Positions 52,013 through 60,452 of a DNA stretch of 64,000 nt are shown in pieces. The stretch comes from Bradyrhizobium frederickii (GTDB lineage Bacteria; Pseudomonadota; Alphaproteobacteria; Rhizobiales; Xanthobacteraceae): NCBI RefSeq assembly GCF_004570865.1, contig NZ_SPQS01000014.1:1-64000 (forward strand), written 5' to 3'. The notes under the pieces were generated by a model. It saw only the letters and a list, made by a program, of their open reading frames with translations, searched no databases and had not been told where the DNA came from. The translations under genes were made by a program, and so were the position numbers. The stretch's first letter is position 1. Each line of letters begins with the position of its first letter.

Positions 52013-52687
52013 ATGCCTATTCGTCAAGAGCGTATTATAGGGCCGATTACGCCTGAATTAACGATAGCGTTCGCGCGGACACTTTCTGTACCGCGCTGGA
52101 CAACGTATTTGGAGGCGGCTGGTTTCCGAGAAAACGTGGCGAATGCTCTTTATTTATGGAACGCCGCAGTTGGTCAAAGCCTGCATTACCCGCTCCAGGC
52201 GCTTGAAATATCATTGAGAAATGTAATCCACGCGTCTTTATCTGCCCGCTTAAGCCAAACGTGGTGGTCTGACCCAGCGGCCCGGCAGGTTCTTGGACCC
52301 GAGAGGTGCGCTGATATCGATAAGGTAGCGCAGCGCCTCCGCCGAAAGTATGGGGGAGAGCCGCACATGGATCAGATTGTCGCGTCCCTCATGCTCGGTT
52401 TTTGGGCTGCCATGCTCAAGCGGGAATACAATGAGCCGATCTGGGACCACGAAGTTGGGAATGCCTTCCCTCACTTGAACGGCTCGATCCGAGACGTCAG
52501 CGCTGCCGTAAACGCAATTCAAGATCTGAGAAACCGCATCTTCCACCATGAACCGTTGATCGGGCGGTCTCTGTCGGAAGACTATGGGCGCATCACCAAA
52601 GTCATCGGTTGGATTTGCCCGGAAACCAGAAAGTGGGTCCGCCACCACTCCTCCTTTCCAAGCGTCATCCGCCAGCGCCCTCGCTGA
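52013..52687 (+). CDS. Abi-family (HEPN-like) putative abortive-infection protein
   Basis: A 224-aa protein resembling Abi-like proteins. N-terminal segments ALYLWNAAVGQSLHYPLQAL and EISLRNVIHASLSARL, central MDQIVASLMLGFWAAMLKRE with a following FPHLNGSIRDVSA, and near the C-terminus DLRNRIFHHEPLIGR, where R173-x4-H178 matches the Rx4-6H motif of HEPN RNases. Such proteins cleave host or phage RNA on infection; activity here is inferred. GC content and codon use differ from neighbours. The TGA stop is immediately followed by the right terminal repeat. Confidence 0.75.
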   Translation: MPIRQERIIGPITPELTIAFARTLSVPRWTTYLEAAGFRENVANALYLWNAAVGQSLHYPLQALEISLRNVIHASLSARLSQTWWSDPAARQVLGPERCADIDKVAQRLRRKYGGEPHMDQIVASLMLGFWAAMLKREYNEPIWDHEVGNAFPHLNGSIRDVSAAVNAIQDLRNRIFHHEPLIGRSLSEDYGRITKVIGWICPETRKWVRHHSSFPSVIRQRPR

Positions 52688-52708
52688 ATTTCAAACTGAG
52701 GCACGACC
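52688..52708 (-). repeat. Right terminal inverted repeat of the transposon
   Basis: Perfect inverse of 49600-49620, ending CTGAGGCACGACC. It begins at the base after the abi stop codon. Confidence 0.92.
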
Positions 52709-52716
52709 GGAAAGAG
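52709..52716 (+). repeat. Right target-site duplication (GGAAAGAG)
   Basis: Identical to 49592-49599. Downstream sequence continues into the comM leader, with the comM ATG 49 bases further on. Confidence 0.85.
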
Positions 52717-52765
52717 CCGCGCTCTGCTACCCCTAATTGTGCGAAAGGGGCAGGCTGGTTTGGGC

Positions 52766-54304
52766 ATGGTTCAGCGGGTTTCCACCGTCGCTTTTGAGGG
52801 GATCGAGGCCCGCGCGGTCGACGTGCAGGTCCAGGTTGCCCCTGGGCTGCCGGCCTTCGCCATCGTCGGCCTGCCGGACAAGGCGGTGTCGGAGGCGCGC
52901 GAGCGGGTGCGCTCGGCGCTGATCGCCTCGGGGCTGGCGCTGCCGGCGCGCCGGATCATCGTCAATCTGGCACCGGCCGACCTGCCCAAGGAGGGCAGCC
53001 ATTACGACCTGCCGATCGCGCTCGGCCTGATGGCGGCGATCGGGGCGATCCCGCCTGATGCGCTGACCGGCTTCACCGTTCTCGGCGAGCTTGGCCTCGA
53101 CGGCTCGATCGCGCCCGTGGCCGGCGTTCTTCCTGCCGCCATCGGCGCCAATATGCGCGAGGAGGGGCTGATCTGCCCGGCGGCCTGCGGCTCCGAAGCC
53201 GCCTGGGCGAGCCCGGACATCCAGATCATCGCAGCAAGCTCGCTGATCCAGATCGCCAACCACTTCAAGGGCACGCAGGTGCTGTCGCGGCCCTCGCCGA
53301 AGGTGCACGAAGCCGCCGCATCCACGCTCGACCTGCGCGACATCAAGGGGCAGGAAAGCGCCAAGCGGGCGCTGGAGATCGCGGCCGCCGGTGGGCATCA
53401 TCTGCTCATGATCGGCGCGCCCGGCGCCGGCAAGTCGATGCTGGCCGCGCGGCTGCCCTCGATCCTGCCGCCGCTCTCCCCGGGCGAGCTGCTCGAGGTC
53501 TCGATGATCGCCTCCGTTGCCGGCGAGATCGAAGGCGGCGCGCTGACGGCACGGCGGCCGTTCCGCTCGCCGCATCATTCCGCGAGCATGGCCGCGCTCA
53601 CCGGCGGCGGCATGCGCGCCAAGCCCGGCGAGATCTCGCTGGCGCATCAGGGCGTGCTGTTCCTCGACGAGCTGCCCGAATTCGATCCGCGCGTGCTGGA
53701 TTCGCTGCGGCAGCCGCTGGAGAACGGCGAGGTTGCGGTGTCGCGCGCCAACCATCGGGTCACCTACCCTGCCCGCTTCATGCTGGTTGCGGCGATGAAT
53801 CCGTGCCGCTGCGGCAACGCGTTCGAGCCGGGCTATGCCTGCAAGCGCGGCCGCATCGACCGCTGCACCGGCGATTACCAGGCGCGCATCTCGGGCCCGT
53901 TGATGGACCGCATCGATCTGCGCATCGAGGTGCCGGCCGTGACCGCGGCCGATCTGATCCTGCCGCCGCCGGCTGAGGGCTCGGTCGAGGTCGCCGCGCG
54001 CGTGGCGGCGGCGCGCGACATCCAGCTCGCACGCTATGCCGATGCCGGCCTGCCCCATGTTCGGACCAATGCCGAGGCGCCCGCGTCGGTGCTGGAAGAG
54101 ATCGCCAAGCCGGACGCGCAAGGCGCCAAACTGCTGCGCGAGGCCGCCGAGACCATGCGGCTGTCGGCGCGCGGCTATCACCGCGTGCTCAGGGTGGCGC
54201 GCACGCTGGCCGACCTCGATCATGCCGACAAGATCGGCCGGCTGCACCTTGCCGAAGCACTGTCCTATCGCGCACTCGCGGAGGATCTGCGGCAGATGGC
54301 CTGA
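52766..54304 (+). CDS. comM: ComM/YifB-family Mg-chelatase-like AAA+ ATPase
   Basis: A 512-aa protein with an N-terminal Lon-like fold (QVQVAPGLPAFAIVGLPDKA, SHYDLPIALGLMAAIGAI), an AAA+ domain with Walker A GAPGAGKS (217-224) and Walker B LFLDELPEF, RPFRSPHHSASMAALTGGG, and a C-terminal Mg-chelatase domain with CRCGNAF. ComM is a hexameric helicase aiding branch migration in natural transformation. The transposon ends 49 bases upstream, so native promoter elements may have been displaced. The ATG at 52766 is preferred over GTG 52739. Confidence 0.94.
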   Translation: MVQRVSTVAFEGIEARAVDVQVQVAPGLPAFAIVGLPDKAVSEARERVRSALIASGLALPARRIIVNLAPADLPKEGSHYDLPIALGLMAAIGAIPPDALTGFTVLGELGLDGSIAPVAGVLPAAIGANMREEGLICPAACGSEAAWASPDIQIIAASSLIQIANHFKGTQVLSRPSPKVHEAAASTLDLRDIKGQESAKRALEIAAAGGHHLLMIGAPGAGKSMLAARLPSILPPLSPGELLEVSMIASVAGEIEGGALTARRPFRSPHHSASMAALTGGGMRAKPGEISLAHQGVLFLDELPEFDPRVLDSLRQPLENGEVAVSRANHRVTYPARFMLVAAMNPCRCGNAFEPGYACKRGRIDRCTGDYQARISGPLMDRIDLRIEVPAVTAADLILPPPAEGSVEVAARVAAARDIQLARYADAGLPHVRTNAEAPASVLEEIAKPDAQGAKLLREAAETMRLSARGYHRVLRVARTLADLDHADKIGRLHLAEALSYRALAEDLRQMA

Positions 54305-54413
54305 TGATACCGCGCGTCAACCCGGCGGTAACGAGTTTCCTTTACGCTCTGCAAACCATAGGGCCCGCTCATTTCGGCTGCGAGTTCCCCGAGGGCCCGG
54401 CGAGTAGAGTGCC

Positions 54414-54881
54414 ATGTTGCGTTTCAAGATCCTTGCCTCGGTTGTTCCCCTGCTGGCGGCTGCGGTGTTTGCCCGCGCCGAGATCGGATCGGTCTCGCAT
54501 CCCTGCATCGCCGTGGGCGAGATCTCAGTCGAGCTCACCTCGCTGTTCTGGACCGCCGGCATGCATGTCGCCTTCACCGAAGATCCCGCGCAGGCCACGG
54601 TCCGGGTGCAGATCACCGACGACGCTGACGCCGCGGACTTCGCATTGGTCGACGACGGCCTCGGTTCCGAGCCGGAGACCTGTCAGGCCAATCCCTCGAG
54701 GCGCCTCGTCTCGATTGCCGCTCAGCCCGTCGATGGCGGCGAGGTGATCTATCTCTCCAGCGAGGGACCGGCGGATTACCGCATCTATGTGCGCTCGAAG
54801 TCGGTCTCGCTGCGCGAGGCGGCGGCGCTGATCGTCGGCGCCCACGGCAGTCACCACCAGCTCCAGGCCGCTTCGCTCTGA
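54414..54881 (+). CDS. Secreted hypothetical protein
   Basis: A 155-aa protein with a signal peptide (MLRFKILASVVPLLAAAVFA, cleavage near ARA), then an unrecognised domain: SHPCIAVGEISVELTSLFWT, MHVAFTEDPAQATVRVQITD, two cysteines (HPCIAV, ETCQAN) that could pair, and YRIYVRSKSVSLREAAALIV. It lies between comM and the sensor kinase on the same strand. No function can be given. Confidence 0.7.
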   Translation: MLRFKILASVVPLLAAAVFARAEIGSVSHPCIAVGEISVELTSLFWTAGMHVAFTEDPAQATVRVQITDDADAADFALVDDGLGSEPETCQANPSRRLVSIAAQPVDGGEVIYLSSEGPADYRIYVRSKSVSLREAAALIVGAHGSHHQLQAASL

Positions 54882-54996
54882 AGCGTTAACACTTCGTCAA
54901 CCCTGTTTGGAGGCTGAGCCAAAGCCTCAAACTGTTCGCAAGGTCGACGCGACATCGTCGCATGCGGCGGCGGGTTTCAGGCAAGGGTCGGTAACG

Positions 54997-57222
54997 ATGG
55001 GTCGGACGTTCCGGATCAAGGTGCGCATGCGCCGTTTCAGGCGACAGCACCCCCGCATCGCCTTCGCGATCCGCTCCTTCATGATCTTCTCGGCGACCTT
55101 CGGCGGCGCCTATGGGTTCGTGTCCGGCAGCCGGTCGGAAAACTCCGGCTACGATCCCCACACCTTTGCGATCGGCGCGAGCTTCCTGTTCGCGCTCGCC
55201 TGCCTCGGGCTTGCGACGCTGAGCATGCGCCTGCGTTTCGTGGCCAAGCGGCTGCGTACGCTCGCGGCCCACAACGAGACCCTGATCGACCGCAATTGGG
55301 AGCTGAAGGAAGCGGAAGAACGCGCCCGCAGCCTGTTCGAGCAGCAGGGCGATCTCATCGTGCTGCGCGACACCAGCGGCCGCATCACCTTCGCCAACGA
55401 GGCCTATTGCGCGCTCGCGGGACAGACGCGCGGCGCGCTGGTCGGCACGCGTTTCGATTTCGACGTGCTGGAGCAGGGCGACAGCGCGCGCGAGAGCAGC
55501 GGCACGCGCATCCACGACCAGAAGATCGCGACCCCGCTCGGCGCGCGCTGGATTGCCTGGCGCGAGGGCTATGTCCGCCTCGATGCCGGCCAGCCCGCCG
55601 AATTGCAGAGCGTGGGGCGCGACGTCACCGACCGCACCGAAACCGAGCGCGCCTTGTCCGACGCGCGCGACCAGGCCGATGCCGCCAACCGCGCCAAATC
55701 GCGCTTCCTCGCGATGGCCTCGCACGAGATCCGCACGCCGCTCAACGGCATCATCGGCATGGGCGGCCTCCTGCTCGACACCAATCTGACGCCGGAGCAG
55801 GCGACCTATGCCAAGGCGGTCAAGACCTCGGGCGAAGCCTTGATGGCGCTGATCGAGGAATTGCTCGACTATTCCAAGATCGAGGCCGGCAAGCTCGATC
55901 TCGAGCAGCGCCCCTTCGCGCTCTCGACCCTGATCGAGGAGATCACCGAGCTGCTCGCGCCGCGAGCGCAGGCGAAGTCGCTCGAGATCGCCGCCTATGT
56001 CGACGAGCGACTGCCGCTGGAGGTGGTCGGCGATCCCGCGCGGCTGCGCCAGGTGCTGCTCAACCTCGCCGGCAACGCCATCAAGTTCACCGCAAGCGGT
56101 GGCGTCGCGCTGATCGTCGAGCCCGGCATCTGGCCGAACGAGATCAGCTTCCTGGTCCGCGACACCGGTATCGGCATCGCGCCGGAGGCACAGCAGCGCA
56201 TCTTCCGCGAATTCGAGCAGGCCGACGAGCGCGTCGCCCGCACCTATGGCGGCACCGGGCTCGGCCTTGCCATCAGCGAGCGCATCGTCAAGCGGATGGG
56301 CGGCCGCATCACGCTCGAAAGCGAGCCGAGCAAAGGCTCGACCTTCGAGATCGCAGTGCCGCTTCCGGCCGCGCAAGCCAGCGCGGGACAGACGGCCTTT
56401 CCGAGCCCCGACCTTGCCGGCAAATCGATCCTCGTCGTCGCCGACGGCATCGAAGCCGCGCTGATCGCGCGGCGCCTTGAGCGCTGGGGCGGCCAGACCT
56501 GCCTGGTTGCGGACGCGGCGGTCGCCGAAGCGCTGCTGCCGGAACGCTCATGGCACGCGGTGCTGATCGATCGCGCGATCGGCCCTGCCATGGCCGACCA
56601 TCTGGGCGAGTTGGCCCGCGCACATTCGCTGCAGCGCCTCGTGCTGCTGACGTCGAGCTCGCGCCATGACAAGCTGTCGCCGGCCTTCACCGGGTTTCTG
56701 GTGAAGCCGCTGCGGACGGCCTCGCTCGCCGCGCGCCTTGCGCTGACGCCGGAGATCGCCTCGCCCGAGCTCGCGCCGGAACCGATGGCCGAAGCTGCCC
56801 GTGCGACACAAGCGAAGGGCCTCTCGATCCTCGTCGCCGAGGACAACGAGATCAACGCGCTGTTGATGCGCTCGCTGCTGACGAAGCTCGGCCATCGCGT
56901 CGTCATCGCCGTCCACGGCGAGGCCGCGCTGGAATCCTGGCTCGCCGCTTCGTCGGCCGGCACGCCTTATGATCTCGTGCTGATGGATATCCAGATGCCG
57001 CAGCTCGACGGTATCGAGGCGACGAAGCGCATCCGTGCGCATGAGGCGGCCATGGGCAGCCGTCACACACCGATCCTCGCGCTCACCGCCAATACGCTGG
57101 TGGAGGATCGCTATGCCTGCTTCGAGGCGGGCATGACCGGATTTCTGATCAAACCGCTCGATCGCGACAAGCTCGACGAAGCGCTGGCAGGGCTCGCGGC
57201 ATCACAGCGGCTGTCGGTCTGA
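54997..57222 (+). CDS. Hybrid sensor histidine kinase with PAS and receiver domains
   Basis: A 741-aa membrane kinase. Two transmembrane helices near the N-terminus (AFAIRSFMIFSATFGGAYGF, FAIGASFLFALACLGLATLS), a PAS domain (RSLFEQQGDLIVLRDTSGRI), HisKA with H243 in FLAMASHEIRTPLNGIIGM, an HATPase_c domain (NLAGNAIKFTASGG, DTGIGIAPEAQQRIF, GGTGLGLAISERIV), a degenerate receiver-like region lacking a clear phosphoacceptor (about 470-590), and a true receiver (ILVAEDNEINALLMRSLLTK, DLVLMDIQMPQLDG). The signal is unknown. The ATG at 54997 is chosen over an upstream TTG at 54907. Confidence 0.9.
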   Translation: MGRTFRIKVRMRRFRRQHPRIAFAIRSFMIFSATFGGAYGFVSGSRSENSGYDPHTFAIGASFLFALACLGLATLSMRLRFVAKRLRTLAAHNETLIDRNWELKEAEERARSLFEQQGDLIVLRDTSGRITFANEAYCALAGQTRGALVGTRFDFDVLEQGDSARESSGTRIHDQKIATPLGARWIAWREGYVRLDAGQPAELQSVGRDVTDRTETERALSDARDQADAANRAKSRFLAMASHEIRTPLNGIIGMGGLLLDTNLTPEQATYAKAVKTSGEALMALIEELLDYSKIEAGKLDLEQRPFALSTLIEEITELLAPRAQAKSLEIAAYVDERLPLEVVGDPARLRQVLLNLAGNAIKFTASGGVALIVEPGIWPNEISFLVRDTGIGIAPEAQQRIFREFEQADERVARTYGGTGLGLAISERIVKRMGGRITLESEPSKGSTFEIAVPLPAAQASAGQTAFPSPDLAGKSILVVADGIEAALIARRLERWGGQTCLVADAAVAEALLPERSWHAVLIDRAIGPAMADHLGELARAHSLQRLVLLTSSSRHDKLSPAFTGFLVKPLRTASLAARLALTPEIASPELAPEPMAEAARATQAKGLSILVAEDNEINALLMRSLLTKLGHRVVIAVHGEAALESWLAASSAGTPYDLVLMDIQMPQLDGIEATKRIRAHEAAMGSRHTPILALTANTLVEDRYACFEAGMTGFLIKPLDRDKLDEALAGLAASQRLSV

Positions 57223-57326
57223 TCGGGAACCTCGCGGGAACCCGAATCGGGCCGCCATCTAGAATTGAAATCGACCGCGTTACGCGTCACCATCCTCGGG
57301 GGCATTTGCCATAGAGGATTTTGCGC

Positions 57327-57956
57327 ATGAATTTGCTTTGCCGCCTCGCATTGATTGTTGTTCTCGCCGGTTTCTCCCGACACGCCGCGGCCGATACGCC
57401 TGAACTCATCGCCTCGCTCAAGCAAGGCGGCTTTGTACTGATCTTTCGGCACACCGCCACCGACGACAGCCAAAAGGATATCTACCCGTTCAAGTTCGAC
57501 GACATGAGCGCCCAGCGTCAGCTCAGCGACAAGGGCAGGGAGATGGCGCGCCAGATCGGGGCGGCGGTCAAGGAGCTCGCGATCCCGATCGGCGAGGTCT
57601 ACACCAGCCGGCTGAACCGCGCGATCGAGGCCGGCAAGCTGATCTCCGGCCGCGAGGTCAAGCCGGTCGATGCCTTGACGGACAGCAGCAATGCCAGCGC
57701 GTCGGGAATGGCAAACCCGACCGGCGCCAATGCAAAGGCCGGACAGGCGGTGCGTCAGCTCGTCGATGCGCCGCCGAAGGCAGGCGCCAACACGTTTCTG
57801 GTCACTCACAAGACCAACATCGCCGATGCCTTTGGCAAGGACGCCGGCGACGTCCAGGAAGGCGAGGCTTTCGTCTACAAGGCCGGCGGGTCCGGCCCCG
57901 CCACCTTTGCAGGACGCATCAAGATCGCGGATTGGACTGCGAAGACCGGCCAGTGA
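57327..57956 (+). CDS. Periplasmic histidine phosphatase family protein
   Basis: A 209-aa histidine phosphatase superfamily member with a signal peptide (MNLLCRLALIVVLAGFSRHA). The core motif is VLIFRHTATD (RHT instead of RHG), with VYTSRLNRAIEAGKLISG and a second histidine in FLVTHKTNIADAFG. Substrates of such exported members are phosphate esters of unknown kind. GAGGA precedes the ATG. It is separate from the sensor kinase by about 100 bases. Confidence 0.82.
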   Translation: MNLLCRLALIVVLAGFSRHAAADTPELIASLKQGGFVLIFRHTATDDSQKDIYPFKFDDMSAQRQLSDKGREMARQIGAAVKELAIPIGEVYTSRLNRAIEAGKLISGREVKPVDALTDSSNASASGMANPTGANAKAGQAVRQLVDAPPKAGANTFLVTHKTNIADAFGKDAGDVQEGEAFVYKAGGSGPATFAGRIKIADWTAKTGQ

Positions 57957-58069
57957 CAGGCCGCATCCGATCCAGCCGCCGGCACAACGGAGGCGTGGCG
58001 AGACTTGCCGCTCCGCCACGATCCTGTGCTACCAACGTGCCGTGAGGTGCGACTGGAGCCCGGCGACAC

Positions 58070-59128
58070 GTGAGAACATCGGAAGACCGCTCATTCCTCA
58101 TCTGGCTCGGCCTCATCACCCTCGCGTTCGGCTGGCTGCTTTGGCCGTTCTCCGGCGCATTGCTATGGGCCACGCTGCTGGCGATCATCTTCGCGCCCGT
58201 CTATCGCCGTTTCCTGGAAAGGTTTCCGGAATGGCGCAACCTTGCCGCACTTTCCACCGTCATCGTGGTGGTCGTCTTGGTCCTGATCCCGGTCGGGATC
58301 GTGATCGCTTCGCTCGTCGACCAGGGCGGCGAGCTATATCAGCGCGTTCAGGCCGGCGAGATCAATCTGGCTCATCCGCTGCAGCAACTGAAGGCCGCGC
58401 TGCCGGACTGGGCCGCCTCCATCTCGGGTCGCCTGGCCGGGATTGATCTCTCGGCCCTGAAAGAACGCCTGTCGAGCCTGGTGGTCCCGGCCGGCCAGCA
58501 ACTGGCCGGGCATGCGATCAACATCGGCCAGTTGACGCTGGAGTTCGTCGCGAGCCTGCTCGTGATGCTGTACCTGCTGTTCTTCCTGCTGCGCGACGGC
58601 GAAGACCTGAGCGCACGCATTCGCGACGCGCTCCCGCTGCGCCCGAGCCAGACCGCCGAGATCCTCGATGCGTTCACCCTCGCGGTTCGCGGAACGATCA
58701 AGGGGATCGTTCTCGTCGCCCTGATACAGGGGGCGCTTGGCGGGCTCATCTTCTGGCTGCTCGGCTTGACTGCGCCGCTGCTGGCGGGCGCGCTCATGGC
58801 GCTGGTTTCGCTGCTGCCCGTGCTGGGCTCCGCCCTGATTTGGGTTCCGGCCGCACTTTATCTGCTTGTGGCAGGCGCAGTCACGAAGGGCCTCATTCTG
58901 CTCGCTTTCGGTACCTTCGTGATTGGCCTCGCCGACAATTTTCTCCGCCCGATCCTGGTCGGCCAGTCGATCCAGATGCCGAGCTATGTCGTGCTGCTTG
59001 CCACCCTGGGCGGCCTTGCGACCTTCGGAGCCAACGGCTTCGTCATCGGCCCGCTCGTCGCCGCAATGTTCCTGACGACGTGGCACATCTACGCCGGCTC
59101 GAAAGAACGGCAGAAGGTCCGGGAATGA
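58070..59128 (+). CDS. AI-2E family transporter (PF01594)
   Basis: A 352-aa polytopic membrane protein with about seven hydrophobic segments: FLIWLGLITLAFGWLLWPFS, LVASLLVMLYLL-like, GLIFWLLGLTAPLLAGALMA, LVSLLPVLGSALIWVPAALY and the C-terminal GLATFGANGFVIGPLVAAMF. The family covers permeases of unclear substrate, some Na+/H+ antiporters; the AI-2 name is historical. The start is a GTG. Its end overlaps a convergent zinc-ribbon gene by 40 bases. Confidence 0.87.
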   Translation: MRTSEDRSFLIWLGLITLAFGWLLWPFSGALLWATLLAIIFAPVYRRFLERFPEWRNLAALSTVIVVVVLVLIPVGIVIASLVDQGGELYQRVQAGEINLAHPLQQLKAALPDWAASISGRLAGIDLSALKERLSSLVVPAGQQLAGHAINIGQLTLEFVASLLVMLYLLFFLLRDGEDLSARIRDALPLRPSQTAEILDAFTLAVRGTIKGIVLVALIQGALGGLIFWLLGLTAPLLAGALMALVSLLPVLGSALIWVPAALYLLVAGAVTKGLILLAFGTFVIGLADNFLRPILVGQSIQMPSYVVLLATLGGLATFGANGFVIGPLVAAMFLTTWHIYAGSKERQKVRE

Positions 59129-59370
59129 ACTGTCACGGCGTAGGCAGCGAACCGCGGCGCGGAGAGCTTATCCGGCTTCACCGGGGTTGGCTTGAAGACC
59201 GTATCCGCCTGGGCGGCGCGCTTGCAATGAGGGCACACGAAGAGATGCGCGATGATCGGAACCGGCTCGTCCGCGAGCAGTTCTGAGCGGAACCATTTCA
59301 TCTCGATATGGCAGTCCGGGCAGCTCGGCGCTTCAAGCAACTCGGCAGCACTTCTGAGACGGTCAACCAT
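59089..59370 (-). CDS. Small zinc-ribbon protein
   Basis: A 93-aa protein with two CxxC knuckles, CPDC (17-20) and CPHC (46-49), about 25 residues apart (CPDCHIEMKWFRSE ... HLFVCPHCKRAAQ), a classic zinc-ribbon. AGGA lies 5 bases before the ATG at 59370. A longer form from an upstream GTG (SFVADRQKVFDYERTKRED) is possible. It overlaps the convergent AI-2E gene at its 3' end. Function unknown. Confidence 0.65.
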   Translation of the reverse strand: MVDRLRSAAELLEAPSCPDCHIEMKWFRSELLADEPVPIIAHLFVCPHCKRAAQADTVFKPTPVKPDKLSAPRFAAYAVTVHSRTFCRSFEPA

Positions 59371-59471
59371 GGCGTCCTCGCGTTTCGTACGCTCATAGTC
59401 GAATACCTTTTGCCGGTCTGCAACAAAAGACACTCTGCCCGGACGAACCAGGAGCTCGTCAACCGGCGCGA

Positions 59472-60428
59472 TTACAGCCGTCGCAACGCCACGCTCTCCA
59501 CCGTATGGTCGGCGCCCTTCTTGAGGATCAGCGTCGCGCGGGGCCGGGTCGGCAGGATGTTGTCCTCGAGATTGGCGAGGTTGGTGCGTTCCCAGATCGC
59601 GATGGCGGTGGCGGTGGCTTCCTCGTCCGACAGCAGCGCGTAGCGGTTGAAGTAGGATTTCGGGTTGGTGAACGCGGTGTCGCGGAGCGCCAGGAAGCGC
59701 TTGATGTACCATTGCCGCAGCGCCGCCTCGTCGGCGTCGATATAGACCGAGAAGTCGAAGAAGTCGGAGACCACAGGCACCGCCTTGCCGTCGCGCGGCA
59801 GCTTGCCGGTCTGCAGCACGTTGACGCCCTCGACGATCAGGATGTCGGGCTGATCGACCTCGGCCCACTGGTTCGGCACGATGTCGTAGGTCAGATGCGA
59901 ATAGACCGGCGCACGCACATGACCGCGACCGGACTTGATATCGGAGAGGAAGCTGAGCAGGAGCGGAAGGTCGTAGCTCTCAGGGAAACCCTTCTTCTGC
60001 ATGATGCCCTGCCGATCGAGCACGGCGTTCGGATAGAGAAACCCGTCGGTGGTGATCAGCTCGACCTTCGGGCGCGGCGACCAGCGCGCCAGCAGGGCCT
60101 GGAGCACGCGGGCCGTGGTGGATTTCCCGACGGCGACCGATCCGGCGACGCCGATGATGTAGGGCACCTTGCGGTCGCGGATGTTGAGGAACTGGCGCTC
60201 GGCGTAATACAGGCGCTGCATCGCATCGACGTAGATCGAGAGCAGGCGCGACAGCGGCAGGTAAATGTCCTCGACTTCCTGCAAGTCGAGGCGATCGTGC
60301 AGCGAACGCAGCCGGTCGAACTCGCCCGGCTCCAGCGTCATCGGCGTGTCGTCACGCAGGCGCGCCCATTCTTCGCGCGTATAGACCCGGTAGGGATTAT
60401 ACTGCTGCTCGGGTGCGCGGATATCCAT
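59472..60428 (-). CDS. coaA: Pantothenate kinase type I
   Basis: A 318-aa kinase committing pantothenate to coenzyme A synthesis. N-terminal YRVYTREEWARLRDDTPMTL, P-loop GVAGSVAVGKSTTARVLQAL, the conserved ITTDGFLYPNAVLDRQGIMQ, KKGFPESYDLPLLLSFLSDI and the feedback/CoA-site region DFFDFSVYIDADEAALRQWY. It is the last gene of the his cluster, 24 bases after hisE, the usual alphaproteobacterial order. Confidence 0.97.
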   Translation of the reverse strand: MDIRAPEQQYNPYRVYTREEWARLRDDTPMTLEPGEFDRLRSLHDRLDLQEVEDIYLPLSRLLSIYVDAMQRLYYAERQFLNIRDRKVPYIIGVAGSVAVGKSTTARVLQALLARWSPRPKVELITTDGFLYPNAVLDRQGIMQKKGFPESYDLPLLLSFLSDIKSGRGHVRAPVYSHLTYDIVPNQWAEVDQPDILIVEGVNVLQTGKLPRDGKAVPVVSDFFDFSVYIDADEAALRQWYIKRFLALRDTAFTNPKSYFNRYALLSDEEATATAIAIWERTNLANLEDNILPTRPRATLILKKGADHTVESVALRRL

Positions 60429-60452
60429 GACGCCGCCTTTCCGTTGCCTCGA

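Larger units (their letters stand above)
49600..52708. mobile_element. 3.1-kb IS1-family transposon with tRNA and Abi/HEPN passengers
   Basis: A 3109-bp element with perfect 21-bp terminal inverted repeats (left begins GGTCGTGCCTCAGTTTGAAA) and 8-bp flanking duplications. Inside, all on the plus strand: a 73-aa basic protein, a 226-aa unknown, a 9-codon frame plus hairpin, a tRNA, the transposase, and an Abi/HEPN-like protein. A simple IS1-family element is under 1.2 kb, so this is an IS that has gained about 2 kb of cargo. Base composition is visibly less GC-rich than the flanks. Intact ends and duplication indicate a fairly recent insertion. Confidence 0.9.

Noticed and set aside
59371..59868. 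N-terminal extension of the zinc-ribbon frame
   Set aside because: It runs through coaA in another frame with Arg-rich shadow composition; the real gene most likely starts at 59370.
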